From CAWBQO01 sp963790965 (GTDB taxonomy: Bacteria > Bacteroidota > Rhodothermia > Rhodothermales > DASSAV01): a stretch of DNA of 64,000 nt. The DNA lies in contig CAWBQO010000001.1 of NCBI GenBank assembly GCA_963790965.1, forward strand, positions 531,280-595,279. The letters are read 5' to 3'. Below, piece by piece: positions 24,429 to 33,444 of the stretch (position 1 is its first letter; the number at the start of each line of letters is the position of its first letter). A program made the position numbers and the translations under genes. Under the pieces are notes generated by a model. That model was not told where the DNA came from. It searched no databases and worked only from the letters and a program-made list of their open reading frames with translations.

Positions 24429-27407
24429 ATGAGAACGTCTACTGCCGTCCTTCTCGCCGTCTTGCTGTGCGCCCTCGGTGCTGCCGATGCGCGCGCGCAG
24501 GACGCGGCCTCCGTCAACTGGCTCCTGACCACGGACCAGGAGCCTTCCGCGACCGAGGGCCTCATCACCGGCCTTTCGCTGACCGGCGGTAACATGGTCG
24601 TGCGGGATTACACCGGCACGCTCACGGGCAGTCTGGCCGGTCCGCTCGGCACCTATCAACGCTGGTGGCTGGACAACCAGGCCTGGCCGGACGACTCGGC
24701 ACCAGTCATGGATCGATTCGTCCAATTTGCCGTCGAGCCGGCCCCGGGCGTTTTGCTCGATCTGGACTCGCTCTCGCTCTACCTCAATGCGGGAGGCACC
24801 GGAAACATGCACGCGAGCCTCTACTACGCCACAGATGCCGAGTTTGCCTCCCCGATACTTTTGGAGGCAGACATGGCGGTCTCGCGCGACGCCGCCATTC
24901 TCCACCGGTACGCCCTCGAAGGCACGTTGGGGCAAGGCGAACGGGTTTACTTTCGCGTTTACCCGTTCCTGCCCGGCGGCGGATCTGCCGGCAAGTACTT
25001 ATTCTTGCAGAACATCACCGTCTACGGGAATACGACCGCATCGGCGTTTCCCGCCGCCGCCACGTGGGCGCTGAACAGCCAGTCCGGCCGTAGGCCGTCG
25101 ACCGCCGGTAATGTGCTTGCGGACAGCCAGCAGGTTTCTTCGGACTTCATCATTCGCGACTACGCGGCACCGGAGGGATCCGAGCGCGTCTATTCGGCCG
25201 GAGGAGGCCTCGGCTTCTGGCCGGCCGATACGGTGCAGAATGATGCCCGCTACACGACCTTTGCGATGTACCCGAGGCGCGGCGTCACCTTCCGCTCCGA
25301 TTCCGTGACGATGTATTTGGGCAACGGGGGCGGCAGCTATCTGCTCCGCGCGAACGTCTACTATTCGACGGACGGGTTTGAGTCCGCCGTGCGGCTCGAC
25401 AGCGGGATAGTCATTCCCAACTCGGCGGTTCAGCGGTACGCTTACGCCGTCTCCGAGACGCTGACAGGCGAGGACACGCTGTCCGTGCGCGTTTATCCGT
25501 GGTTGCAGGGGGGCGTCGCCGCCGGAAAGTACTTCGGGATAAAGGACGTGGTCATCTCCGGCGAGGCCGAAGGGGCCGTTGCGGCAGATCCGCCGGTCGT
25601 CACGACATCGCCGGTCTCTCGTATTTCCACACTCACGGCGCAGAGCGGCGGCACGGTTTCCTCCGACGGGGGCGCGCCGGTCATAGCGCGCGGCGTCGTC
25701 TGGAGCGACTCACCGACGCCGACGCTTTCGAACGCAAAGACGATGGACGGCGAAGGTTCGGGCCTGTTCGTCAGCGCGTTGACCGGCCTCTCCCCCGGCA
25801 CGCTTTATTACGTCCGTGCCTACGCGACGAACACGTCCGGAACGTCCTATGGCGAGCAAACGGCCTTTGCAACGCTGGCCCGATTATCGCCGCCGGAGGT
25901 CGCCACGACGGCTGTGAGCGATGTGCTCACGACGCGCGCCACCACAGGCGGCACCGTCACCTTCGACGGCGGCCTCGATGTGGCCGGGCGGGGCATCGTC
26001 TGGAACGCTTCGGGAGGCCCGACGGTGCTCGACAACAAGGAAGAAGCAGGAGCGGGACTCGGCGCGTTCAAAGTGACCCTTGCCGGTCTTTCGCCGGAAA
26101 CGACGTACTACGCGCGCGCCTACGCCTCGAATGCCGAGGGGACGAGCTACGGCAACGAGATCGCCTTCACGACAGCCGCTCCCGCCGATCCTATCCACAT
26201 TACCGTGGCGAAAGACGGATCCGGAGACTTCACCTCCGTGCAAGAGGCGTTCAACGCGGTGCCGGACAACTACACCGGATCCGTGACCGTCTTCGTTAAG
26301 AAGGGGACTTACAAAGAGAAGGTGGTGCTCGGCCAGAACAAGATCAATGTCCGGCTGATCGGCGAAAGCCGGGACAGCACTATTCTCACCTGGGACGACT
26401 ACTCCGGGAAAGTGGTCGACGGCGTGACGATCGGAACGTCAACTTCGTACAGCGTTGCGATTGACGCGAGCGACTTTTACGCGTCCGATATAACGTTCGA
26501 AAACACGGCCGATCAGGCGCAGGCCGTGGCGCTGCGCGTCAATGGAGACCGCATGGCGTTCTACCGCGTGAACATGCTGGGCAACCAGGACACCTACTAT
26601 ACGTGGTACGGGGGCCGGCTCTATCATAAAGACTGCTACATCGAAGGCACCGTCGACTTCATCTTCGGACGCGCTATCGCCGTGTTTGACGACTGCACGC
26701 TCCACAGCAAGCGCAACTCGACGATCACGGCTGCAAGCACGGAAGCCGGCTACCGATTCGGGTACGTCTTCCGTAACGCCACGCTCACGGCGGACCCCGG
26801 CATAACGCAGGTGCATCTCGGGCGACCGTGGCGCGAGAATGCGCAGACGGTGTTCATAGATTCCGACCTTGGGAGCCACGTTCGCCCGGAGGGATGGAGC
26901 GAGTGGGCCGGCAACGCCAACCACCTGACGGCCTATTACGCCGAATACAACAACCGTGGAGCAAGCTGGCTGCCGGAGAGTCGCGTCCCGTGGGCGCACA
27001 TTCTGACGAACGAGGAGGCGGCGAGGTACTCGCTCGAAAATATCTTCGCGAAGGATTCCGGTCCTGCCGGCATGTTCGGCATTGGCTGGATGCCACAGGA
27101 TCTTGTGGTTGGCGTCGAGACGGGAGGCGCGTCCGAGCTGCCGGCCCGCTTCGAATTGTTTCAGAACTACCCCAATCCCTTTGGTCTGACGACGACGATC
27201 TCGTACGCGCTTCCCACGCCGGGCGCGGTGCGGCTGGCCATTCACAACGTGCTCGGCCAAGAGGTTGCGCTCCTCGTGGATGGCGAGCAGCCCGCAGGTC
27301 GCCATGAGGTGGCTCTGGACGGGCGGAGCCTTGCGGCGGGCGTCTACTTCTATACGATGGAGGCGGGTTCATTTCGGCAATCCGGAAAGATGTTGGTCGT
27401 TCGGTAG
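24429..27407 (+). CDS. Pectinesterase (carbohydrate esterase 8) with N-terminal beta domains and T9SS sorting domain
   Basis: This 992-residue secreted protein removes methyl esters from pectin so the lyases can act. A signal peptide (A-D-A-R-A-Q) leads into two related beta-sandwich-like regions (about 25-205 and 205-385) sharing F-A-x-x-P and S-A-G-K-Y / A-A-G-K-Y motifs. Two fibronectin-III-like repeats follow (390-580; G-G-T-V-S, L-S-P-G-T-L-Y-Y-V-R-A-Y-A and L-S-P-E-T-T-Y-Y-A-R-A-Y-A). The CE8 domain spans about 585-895, with Asp721 in Q-D-T, Asp743 in D-F-I-F-G and Arg799 in L-G-R-P-W as expected catalytic residues. N-Y-P-N-P-F at about 912 begins the sorting domain. The N-terminal domains probably bind carbohydrate. 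Confidence 0.93.
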   Translation: MRTSTAVLLAVLLCALGAADARAQDAASVNWLLTTDQEPSATEGLITGLSLTGGNMVVRDYTGTLTGSLAGPLGTYQRWWLDNQAWPDDSAPVMDRFVQFAVEPAPGVLLDLDSLSLYLNAGGTGNMHASLYYATDAEFASPILLEADMAVSRDAAILHRYALEGTLGQGERVYFRVYPFLPGGGSAGKYLFLQNITVYGNTTASAFPAAATWALNSQSGRRPSTAGNVLADSQQVSSDFIIRDYAAPEGSERVYSAGGGLGFWPADTVQNDARYTTFAMYPRRGVTFRSDSVTMYLGNGGGSYLLRANVYYSTDGFESAVRLDSGIVIPNSAVQRYAYAVSETLTGEDTLSVRVYPWLQGGVAAGKYFGIKDVVISGEAEGAVAADPPVVTTSPVSRISTLTAQSGGTVSSDGGAPVIARGVVWSDSPTPTLSNAKTMDGEGSGLFVSALTGLSPGTLYYVRAYATNTSGTSYGEQTAFATLARLSPPEVATTAVSDVLTTRATTGGTVTFDGGLDVAGRGIVWNASGGPTVLDNKEEAGAGLGAFKVTLAGLSPETTYYARAYASNAEGTSYGNEIAFTTAAPADPIHITVAKDGSGDFTSVQEAFNAVPDNYTGSVTVFVKKGTYKEKVVLGQNKINVRLIGESRDSTILTWDDYSGKVVDGVTIGTSTSYSVAIDASDFYASDITFENTADQAQAVALRVNGDRMAFYRVNMLGNQDTYYTWYGGRLYHKDCYIEGTVDFIFGRAIAVFDDCTLHSKRNSTITAASTEAGYRFGYVFRNATLTADPGITQVHLGRPWRENAQTVFIDSDLGSHVRPEGWSEWAGNANHLTAYYAEYNNRGASWLPESRVPWAHILTNEEAARYSLENIFAKDSGPAGMFGIGWMPQDLVVGVETGGASELPARFELFQNYPNPFGLTTTISYALPTPGAVRLAIHNVLGQEVALLVDGEQPAGRHEVALDGRSLAAGVYFYTMEAGSFRQSGKMLVVR

Positions 27408-27483
27408 TGGCACAGGTTGATTGTTGAAAGGCGGCTTTGCCCGCGTTTGCTTTAAGTGAAGGAAAGGTTTTGGAGGACAAAGA

Positions 27484-28647
27484 ATGAAACGATGGATTTT
27501 GGCGCTGCCGTTGCTGCTGCTTTTCGGCGCGGCGCGCGCGCAGGAGGGATTGAATGTCCGGGTTACGAACCCGGAGAGCGTTGCGCGGGCGGATGAGATC
27601 GTCTCGCTCAGCTGGGGAGCGCTTGCCCCGCGCGTACCAGGCCTCGCGGCAGACCGCGCGCGCGTCGTGGAGGCAGGATCCGAAAAGGAGGTGCCGGCGC
27701 AGGTCGTGGATGCGGACGGCGACGGCACCCCGGATGAACTACTCTTCCTGGTGAGTCTCTGGCCCGACGAAAGCCGTTTCTACCGGGTGCAGGCGCGGAA
27801 AGCAGCCTCTTTCGCGGCACGCGCGCACGTTCGCCATCAGGAAATCCGGGACGACGCAGCGTGGGAGAACGACCGGGTCACCTACCGCACCTACGGCATG
27901 GGCCTGCAGAACGTTGAACCGCTCATCTCCTCCGGCGTCGACGTGTGGACGAAGCGCGTGCCGGGCCTCGTCATCGACCGCTGGTATGCCAAGGATGACT
28001 ATCACCGCGACCGAGGAGAAGGGGCTGACTTCTATACCGTCGGGACAACGCTCGGCGCGGGAGGCATCGGCATTTGGCAGGACGGTGCGCTCTATCCCGC
28101 TCCCAACTTCGAGACGTATCGCATTCTCGCCGACGGACCGATTCGCGCCATCATCGAACTCGAACACGGCCCGTGGGAGGCCGGCGGCCGCGTGCTGACG
28201 GAAACGCGCCGAATCCAGATCGACGCCGGCCGTCTGATCTACCGCCAGGAGAGCAGCTTTCGCGCCGAGGACGGCAACGACCTCCAGGTTGCCGTTGGCC
28301 TCGCCAAGCGGCCGGATGTCGTCTACAGCGCGCAGGCAGACAGCGTTCTCCCCTGGATGAGCCTCTGGGGACCCGTCGGCTCCAAGTTTGGCGGGCACGG
28401 CGATCTTGGCACCTTTGTGCTACTCGATACCGCTGCGCCCATCTCTTACTTCGACGACGGCGCGCACCGGCTGGCTATCTACGGGACCGCGTCGGGCGTT
28501 CCGGTTCATCACTTCGTCGGCTCGGCGTGGACGGCTTCCGGCGAGGTCCGCAGCGCTGAAGACTTCTGGCGGGAGATCGAGAAAGAACAGGCCCGGCTGG
28601 AGTCGCCCGTTCTGGTTGAACTCGGCGGTACAAACAGCCCGAGGTAG
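27484..28647 (+). CDS. DUF4861 family secreted protein
   Basis: This 387-residue protein has a signal peptide (A-R-A-Q) and the DUF4861 pattern: N-terminal V-R-V-T-N-P with V-S-L-S-W, D-A-D-G-D-G-T-P-D-E-L-L-F, then Y-G-M-G-L-Q-N, D-V-W-T-K-R-V-P, W-Y and G-T-T-L-G-A-G-G-I-G-I-W. DUF4861 genes are often next to GH105 and pectin lyases, so a role in trimming rhamnogalacturonan or unsaturated uronides is likely, but I cannot name a reaction from sequence. It is 76 bp after the pectinesterase and is the last gene of the pectin locus. Confidence 0.8.
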   Translation: MKRWILALPLLLLFGAARAQEGLNVRVTNPESVARADEIVSLSWGALAPRVPGLAADRARVVEAGSEKEVPAQVVDADGDGTPDELLFLVSLWPDESRFYRVQARKAASFAARAHVRHQEIRDDAAWENDRVTYRTYGMGLQNVEPLISSGVDVWTKRVPGLVIDRWYAKDDYHRDRGEGADFYTVGTTLGAGGIGIWQDGALYPAPNFETYRILADGPIRAIIELEHGPWEAGGRVLTETRRIQIDAGRLIYRQESSFRAEDGNDLQVAVGLAKRPDVVYSAQADSVLPWMSLWGPVGSKFGGHGDLGTFVLLDTAAPISYFDDGAHRLAIYGTASGVPVHHFVGSAWTASGEVRSAEDFWREIEKEQARLESPVLVELGGTNSPR

Positions 28648-28713
28648 CGCGGCTTTGTCGAGATTGCATCCGCATTCCTCACTTCGCTCACAAAGGCTGA
28701 ATGAGCAAGGTTC

Positions 28714-30156
28714 CTAAGCAAGCAACCGCCACACCTGGGCTACCGTGAACGTCAGCCCGACGCCAATGGCGAGCGGGAGCAGGGCCGCCACGACGGTCCA
28801 CTTGACGCTGCCGGATTCTTTATAGATCGTGTAGAGCGTCGTGCTGCAGGGGTTGTGCAGCAGCGAAAAGAGCATCAGGTTTACAGCGGTCAGCAGCGTC
28901 CACCCGCCCGCCGTGAGAAGACTGGTAAGCACGTTCGCGCTGTTCGGCTCGAAGAGGACGCCCGCTCCGGCCCCCGCTCCCGTGGTGCCCGTTACGAGCA
29001 CCGTCAGCATGAGAATGGTCGGGATGACGATCTCGTTGGCCGGTATGGCGATCACGTAGGCGAGCAGAATGATGCCGTTCAGGCCGAGAATGAAGCCGAC
29101 GGGATCAAAGAGCCTGATGATGTGCGCCGCCAGGGTCGCGTCGCCGATGTATACGTTGGCGACCAGCCAGATCACCGCACCCGCGGGCATTGCAAAAAGC
29201 ACGGCGCGCCAGAGAACGAAGATCGTGCGGTCGATGAGCGACGTATAGATCGTCCGCCAGATCTGCGGCGGCCGGTACGGCGGCAGTTCGAGGCTAAAGG
29301 TGGAGAGTTCACCCTTGAGCACCGTGCGCGTGAGCGCCCAAGAGACGACGAACGTCATCAGAATGCCAAGCCCCGCGATGCCCACGACGGCAAACGCCGA
29401 GATTAGTCCCGCGAGCTGCGCAGGCACCAGCGCGCCGATGAACAGACTTGCAATGAGGATCTGCGTGGGCCAGCGGCCATTGCAAAGCGCAAAGTTGTTC
29501 GTGATCATCGCAACGAGGCGCTCGCGAGGCGAGTCGATGATACGGGTGGCTACCACGCCCGCCGCATTGCAGCCGAAGCCCATCATCATGCTTAGGGACT
29601 GCTTGCCGTGCGCGCCCGCCTTCTTGAAGAACCGGTCGAGGTTGAAAGCCACGCGCGGGAGATAGCCGAAATCTTCCAGCAAAGAGAACAGCGGAAAGAA
29701 GATGGCCATGGGCGGCAACATGACACTCACGACCCACGCCGTGGACAGATACATCCCGTCTACGAGCACGCCGCTGAGCCACCACGGGAGACCGATGGCG
29801 GCTGCGCCCGCCTTCAGCATGGGGTGGAGGGTGTCGACGAGCACGGACGCAATCAGGGCCGAGGGGATATTCGCTCCCGTAATCGTAATCCAGAACACGA
29901 GCGTGAAGAGGGCCAGCATGACCAGCAGGCCCCAGAAGCGATGCGTCACAACGCGGTCGATGGCGCGGCTTAGATCGAAGCGACTCTGCGTTTCGTCCAC
30001 GGTTGCGGCTCGGTCCGCAAGGCGCGCCGCGTCCGTGTAGACGGCCTCGACGTACCGTTCGTGCAGCGAGGTGCCCGCAGTTTCGCTGAGTTTTGCGGCG
30101 AGATCCAGCAGATGCTCGCGCTCGCCGGTCGTCGGAGTCTGAGCGAGCGTACTCAT
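28714..30156 (-). CDS. feoB: FeoB ferrous iron transporter, separate membrane (permease) subunit
   Basis: This 480-residue protein is the membrane half of FeoB without a G domain. It keeps both Gate domains and conserved cysteine motifs: G-Y-L-P-R-V-A-F, G-F-G-C-N-A-A-G-V and H-N-P-C-S-T-T, plus E-I-V-I-P-T. The roughly 95-residue N-terminal part (L-L-D-L-A-A-K-L-S-E, H-E-R-Y) resembles the helical linker that follows the GTPase in ordinary FeoB. The start overlaps the stop of the GTPase gene by 4 bp (ATGA), so both halves are made together. It is annotated in many genomes as a nucleoside recognition/FeoB C-terminal protein. Confidence 0.88.
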   Translation of the reverse strand: MSTLAQTPTTGEREHLLDLAAKLSETAGTSLHERYVEAVYTDAARLADRAATVDETQSRFDLSRAIDRVVTHRFWGLLVMLALFTLVFWITITGANIPSALIASVLVDTLHPMLKAGAAAIGLPWWLSGVLVDGMYLSTAWVVSVMLPPMAIFFPLFSLLEDFGYLPRVAFNLDRFFKKAGAHGKQSLSMMMGFGCNAAGVVATRIIDSPRERLVAMITNNFALCNGRWPTQILIASLFIGALVPAQLAGLISAFAVVGIAGLGILMTFVVSWALTRTVLKGELSTFSLELPPYRPPQIWRTIYTSLIDRTIFVLWRAVLFAMPAGAVIWLVANVYIGDATLAAHIIRLFDPVGFILGLNGIILLAYVIAIPANEIVIPTILMLTVLVTGTTGAGAGAGVLFEPNSANVLTSLLTAGGWTLLTAVNLMLFSLLHNPCSTTLYTIYKESGSVKWTVVAALLPLAIGVGLTFTVAQVWRLLA

Positions 30157-30989
30157 GCGGCAGCCAGAACGGTAAGCGGAATGGGCGCTTGAGCGGGTTC
30201 TTCCCGGCGGCGCTCGAGGTCGCCCAGTTCGCCGGAGCGCACCGCTGCGGCGATCCGCTCGTCACCGTCGAGCAGCCGGAGCGCCACCCATCGCGCGTTC
30301 GGAAGCGCAGGGAAAAGGCGTTGAACACTCGAAGCAAGCTGGTCGACCACGCGCTTCACTTCTACCGGCTCGCTCGTGACGCGGTAAGGACGACAAACCG
30401 TTTCTCCCGTGGCGACGGCGTGGACGTCCGCCAGTAGGGCCTCCATGCCTTCGCCCGCACGGGCCGAGACCGGCACGACGGGAACGCCGAGGTCTCGTGC
30501 GAGACGGCGCTCGTCAATGTGAATCCCGCTGCGGCGCGCTTCATCCATGAGGTTGAGGCAGATGACGACGCGGTCCGTAATCTCCATCACCTGCAGCGCG
30601 AGGTTCAGGTTGCGCTGTAGCCGCGTCGCATCGACGACCACGATCGTTACCGAAGGACGGCCGAACAGCACGAAGTCACGCGCGATCTCTTCGTCGGTGC
30701 TCGATGCAAGCAGCGAATACGTGCCGGGCAGGTCGACCAGTTTGTACCGGCGGTCTCCGTATGCGAACCCACCCTCGGCGCGTGTGACGGTCTTTCCGGC
30801 CCAGTTGCCCGTATGCTGCCGCAGACCCGTGAGCGCATTAAATACGGTGCTCTTGCCCACGTTCGGGTTTCCCATGAGCGCAACCACAGAGTCCCACCCA
30901 TCGGTCTCCACCCCAAGCTTCTTCAAGTTAGCCGCGTGATACACCGGGCACGACTCGCAGGCTGCATGCGCCTGGTTTACTGCATTCAT
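30153..30989 (-). CDS. feoB: FeoB separate GTPase subunit
   Basis: This 278-residue protein is the cytoplasmic G domain of FeoB made as its own polypeptide. It has G1 G-N-P-N-V-G-K-S (40-47), G3 D-L-P-G (86-89), G4 N-L-M-D (146-149) and a G5-like S-A-R. A guanine-dissociation-inhibitor-like helical region follows from about residue 190. Cys11 and Cys14 (C-E-S-C-P) near the N-terminus could bind metal, which is inference. There are no membrane segments. It directly abuts feoA (TAG then ATG) and overlaps the permease gene by 4 bp. There is no frameshift; the split is clean, with separate start and stop codons. Confidence 0.9.
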   Translation of the reverse strand: MNAVNQAHAACESCPVYHAANLKKLGVETDGWDSVVALMGNPNVGKSTVFNALTGLRQHTGNWAGKTVTRAEGGFAYGDRRYKLVDLPGTYSLLASSTDEEIARDFVLFGRPSVTIVVVDATRLQRNLNLALQVMEITDRVVICLNLMDEARRSGIHIDERRLARDLGVPVVPVSARAGEGMEALLADVHAVATGETVCRPYRVTSEPVEVKRVVDQLASSVQRLFPALPNARWVALRLLDGDERIAAAVRSGELGDLERRREEPAQAPIPLTVLAAA

Positions 30990-31277
30990 CTATTCCACCC
31001 TTTCTATCGCTATCGCATCTGTCTGCTCGCGTCGCAGCGCGATGAGCGCTCCGCGAACCCGGAAAGCCGAGGGTTCACGGTTCGCTCCACCGATCTCCGC
31101 CACGACGACCGTCCCCGGCACGAACCCGAGATCGAGAAGCCGCCGCCGCTCCGCTCCGTGCAGCGCACCCGAGAGCCGGAGTATCCTCCCGGCTTTGTGC
31201 TCCGCCAGGTCGCTCAGCCGCTGTTCGGCCCCGGTGCCGGCTTCCGTCGGTTTATCCACGTGCTCGGACGCCTTCAA
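30990..31277 (-). CDS. feoA: FeoA-domain protein
   Basis: This protein of up to 95 residues is an SH3-like FeoA, the small cytoplasmic partner of FeoB. The motif L-L-D-L-G-F-V-P-G-T-V-V is typical, as are the strand F-R-V-R-G-A-L-I-A-L-R and the final D-A-I-A-I-E. No ATG is in frame; TTG at 31277 or GTG at 31259 are the possible starts. The upstream frame closes with a stop 9 bp before the TTG. It begins the feoA-feoB(G)-feoB(membrane) operon. Confidence 0.85.
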   Translation of the reverse strand: MKASEHVDKPTEAGTGAEQRLSDLAEHKAGRILRLSGALHGAERRRLLDLGFVPGTVVVAEIGGANREPSAFRVRGALIALRREQTDAIAIERVE

Positions 31278-31302
31278 GACAGATACTGTTTGTCAAATCA
31301 TT

Positions 31303-31322
31303 TTTAGCCTCAACTAAATTAG
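31303..31322 (-). promoter_or_regulatory. Putative iron-responsive operator before feoA
   Basis: TTTAG-CCTCAA-CTAAA (31303-31318) is an inverted repeat with perfect 5-bp arms, and CTAAATTAG (31314-31322) overlaps it as a second palindrome. The TTAG/CTAA arms resemble DtxR/IdeR/MntR operators, which fits an iron-uptake operon. It lies about 25 bp upstream of the feoA start, close to a TTGACA-like hexamer on the minus strand. Confidence 0.45.
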
Positions 31323-31458
31323 GTGTTGGATGTTTCTCTTCGCCGGGTGTAATCGGTGCAAAAAAGTGTTTACGCGCGACTCGGCAAGGTACACGAGAGC
31401 CGTGCCGCGGGCGGAACGTCGGCCGGCAGAAGCTGCACTGCGGCAGACAGGTAGCCTG

Positions 31459-32355
31459 TCAGCGCGGGTCGAAGCGGTAGAGCATTCCCGGCCCTCTCAC
31501 GCCTTCGCCGGCGACGTAGAGCGTCCCGTCCGGCATGAAGGCAAGCGCCTCGGGCTGCTCCATTTCCGCCGGGCGGAGGTCGTGCGTCTCGAGGAGCGCG
31601 CCGCTCGCGTCGAACACCACCAGCGCTTTCAGTACCGAGGAAAGAACGTAGATTTCGCCCGATCCGGGGCGGACGGCCAGCGCGGACGGCTTGAACGAAT
31701 CCTTACCGCCCAGAGCTTTTTCCACGGCCTCCGCATCAATGGTGAAGAGAGGCGCGTCGGAGAGCTTCGCACGCTGCAGATCGAAAGCGTAGACGGCCTT
31801 CTTATCGTTATTCACGCCCGGCCCCGGATCTTCCTTCAGCGCAATCAGCAGGCGGTCACTGCCCGGCTCATACCCAAGTCCCTCAGCGTCGTTCTTGCCT
31901 TTCAGGTCCGTCTTGTGCCGGTCCGTCTTTACGTCGCCCTCCTGCCATCCCGTCACTTCGAAGAGCGTGCCGTTGCTTTCGAGTACGTAGATGCGCTCGC
32001 CCGCGAACTCGATGCCCTCGTAGTCGCCCTTTCCTCCAAAATCTACTTCGTCGAGAATCGTACCCTCGGCAGGATCCAGGATGTAGATATGTCCCTTCTC
32101 GTCCTGCACGGCAGCGAGGCGACCGTCAGGAAGCGCCGTGAGGCCGGAGATTTCTTCCAGGTCGTCCGGCAGCGGCATCGCCGCGTCGGGCTGGTTGAAG
32201 GCGTACGCTGCGCCTGTACGCGCTGCCGAAGAGTCCGGCGACGAAACAGCGGCGGCAGCAACGGCCGGGTCCGCGGCAGTCGGCGATTCCGGCGCACATG
32301 CCTGCAGCAAGAGGAGCACAGATAGGAGCGGGACCCAGGGCAGCGCGTGGTACAT
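31459..32355 (-). CDS. SdiA-regulated/phytase-like beta-propeller lipoprotein
   Basis: This 298-residue protein starts at ATG 32355 with a lipoprotein signal (L-L-L-L-Q-A-C). The body has repeating strands such as E-I-S-G-L-T-A-L-P-D-G-R-L, D-Y-E-G-I-E-F, D-A-E-G-L-G-Y-E-P, K-P-S-A-L-A-V-R-P-G-S-G-E and E-Q-P-E-A-L-A-F-M-P-D-G-T. This pattern belongs to the SdiA-regulated family, a propeller related to esterase-like phytases. Its reaction, if any, is not known. It lies 15 bp upstream in sequence of the PAP2 gene's stop, same strand, so the two are probably in one operon. Confidence 0.78.
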   Translation of the reverse strand: MYHALPWVPLLSVLLLLQACAPESPTAADPAVAAAAVSSPDSSAARTGAAYAFNQPDAAMPLPDDLEEISGLTALPDGRLAAVQDEKGHIYILDPAEGTILDEVDFGGKGDYEGIEFAGERIYVLESNGTLFEVTGWQEGDVKTDRHKTDLKGKNDAEGLGYEPGSDRLLIALKEDPGPGVNNDKKAVYAFDLQRAKLSDAPLFTIDAEAVEKALGGKDSFKPSALAVRPGSGEIYVLSSVLKALVVFDASGALLETHDLRPAEMEQPEALAFMPDGTLYVAGEGVRGPGMLYRFDPR

Positions 32356-32370
32356 GGACAAAAGAAGTAG

Positions 32371-33426
32371 TTAGACGGTATCGTCGGGCGTATCCTGCGG
32401 GAGGGTCTCTTCTTCGTCCCTCGTTTCACCCGGAGAACGGTAGGAGCGAATGGCGCGGGTGATGATCAGGCTACAAACGAGCCAGGCAAGTCCAAACGTA
32501 AAGCCGCCGGCCACATCGGACACCCAGTGGACGCGCAGCACGATCCGGCTGAGCCCGATGATTACAATGAGCAGCGTCAGCAAGATCGTTATGCCGATTC
32601 GTACGGCATCCCGCCGGGTGAGCCGCCATGTCAGGTAAATGAGAAAACCGTAGAAGGCAACCGCTACGAACGAGTGGCCGCTCGGGAAACTGTGTCCCAT
32701 GGAACTCGAGAGCTGGTCGAGCGGGCGGGCGCGTCGGAAGATGCCCTTCAAGGCCCACATAATCCCCGAGCCGACGCCCACCGTCATGAACAGCGCCAGG
32801 AACTGCCATTTGCGTTTGAGGAGCAGCAACGCCGCGCCCGTGACGAGGCTGAGCACGATCATCGTGATCATGTCGCCCATGTGCGTCACGGCGCGCAGAA
32901 AGGAGATGATCGGCGCGTTTGTAGAGGCAATCAGCCAGTTGTAGATCTGCTCATCGAACGCGTGGAGGGCCTCCTCGCTCGTCGACTCTTCCGTCACAAA
33001 GGCGAAGAGGGAAATCGCGGCGAAGAAGAGGATGCCGCCGACGGTGAGGCCGAGGCCATACCACTGGTGAACGGCAAAACGCCTTTGTACAAAGCTCCAG
33101 GGGCCGGGGAAATGCTTGTCGAGGTACCGGTCTATGTGCATCGGCGCGCCACGATGGAGCACCTTCGAGAGCGCGTCCCGCTCCTTGCGAACGAGCAGGT
33201 AAACGAACGCGAGCAGAAACAGCACGAGCACCAGCGCCCCGAACCCGAGCCAAACGTAGGTCCAGGGGAAGGTTGCCGCTTGCTCGGGCAGGTCTTGCTG
33301 GAGCATGAATAGGGCCAAGAGCAGGCAAAGGAGCAACATGAACTGCAAGGAGAGCGGATCGGCGGGACAGGTAGCGCTAAAGTACGCCCTTCTCCGCCGA
33401 CGTTCCGCCGCCCGGCCAACGCTCAC
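32371..33426 (-). CDS. PAP2-family membrane phosphatase
   Basis: The protein (351 residues from GTG 33426, or 322 from ATG 33339) is an integral membrane phosphatase of the PAP2/undecaprenyl-pyrophosphate or lipid phosphate type. The three PAP2 motifs are K-G-I-F-R-R-A-R-P, F-P-S-G-H-S and S-R-I-V-L-R-V-H-W-V-S-D-V, giving catalytic His residues and Arg. Several transmembrane helices surround them. The ATG start looks more natural because the extra residues are Arg-rich and not conserved-looking. Substrate is unknown; lipid A, phosphatidate or undecaprenyl pyrophosphate are all possible. The upstream kinase gene ends only 18 bp away on the same strand. Confidence 0.88.
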   Translation of the reverse strand: MSVGRAAERRRRRAYFSATCPADPLSLQFMLLLCLLLALFMLQQDLPEQAATFPWTYVWLGFGALVLVLFLLAFVYLLVRKERDALSKVLHRGAPMHIDRYLDKHFPGPWSFVQRRFAVHQWYGLGLTVGGILFFAAISLFAFVTEESTSEEALHAFDEQIYNWLIASTNAPIISFLRAVTHMGDMITMIVLSLVTGAALLLLKRKWQFLALFMTVGVGSGIMWALKGIFRRARPLDQLSSSMGHSFPSGHSFVAVAFYGFLIYLTWRLTRRDAVRIGITILLTLLIVIIGLSRIVLRVHWVSDVAGGFTFGLAWLVCSLIITRAIRSYRSPGETRDEEETLPQDTPDDTV

Positions 33427-33444
33427 CTCTCCGGCCCCGCACTC

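Noticed and set aside
28714..30989. feoB as a frameshifted pseudogene
   Set aside because: The two halves have separate start and stop codons in the common ATGA overlap form, and all GTPase and membrane motifs are intact, so a true split is the better reading.
31330..32325. 331-codon plus-strand open frame
   Set aside because: Antisense to the SdiA-regulated-family lipoprotein, which has a lipobox and propeller repeats.
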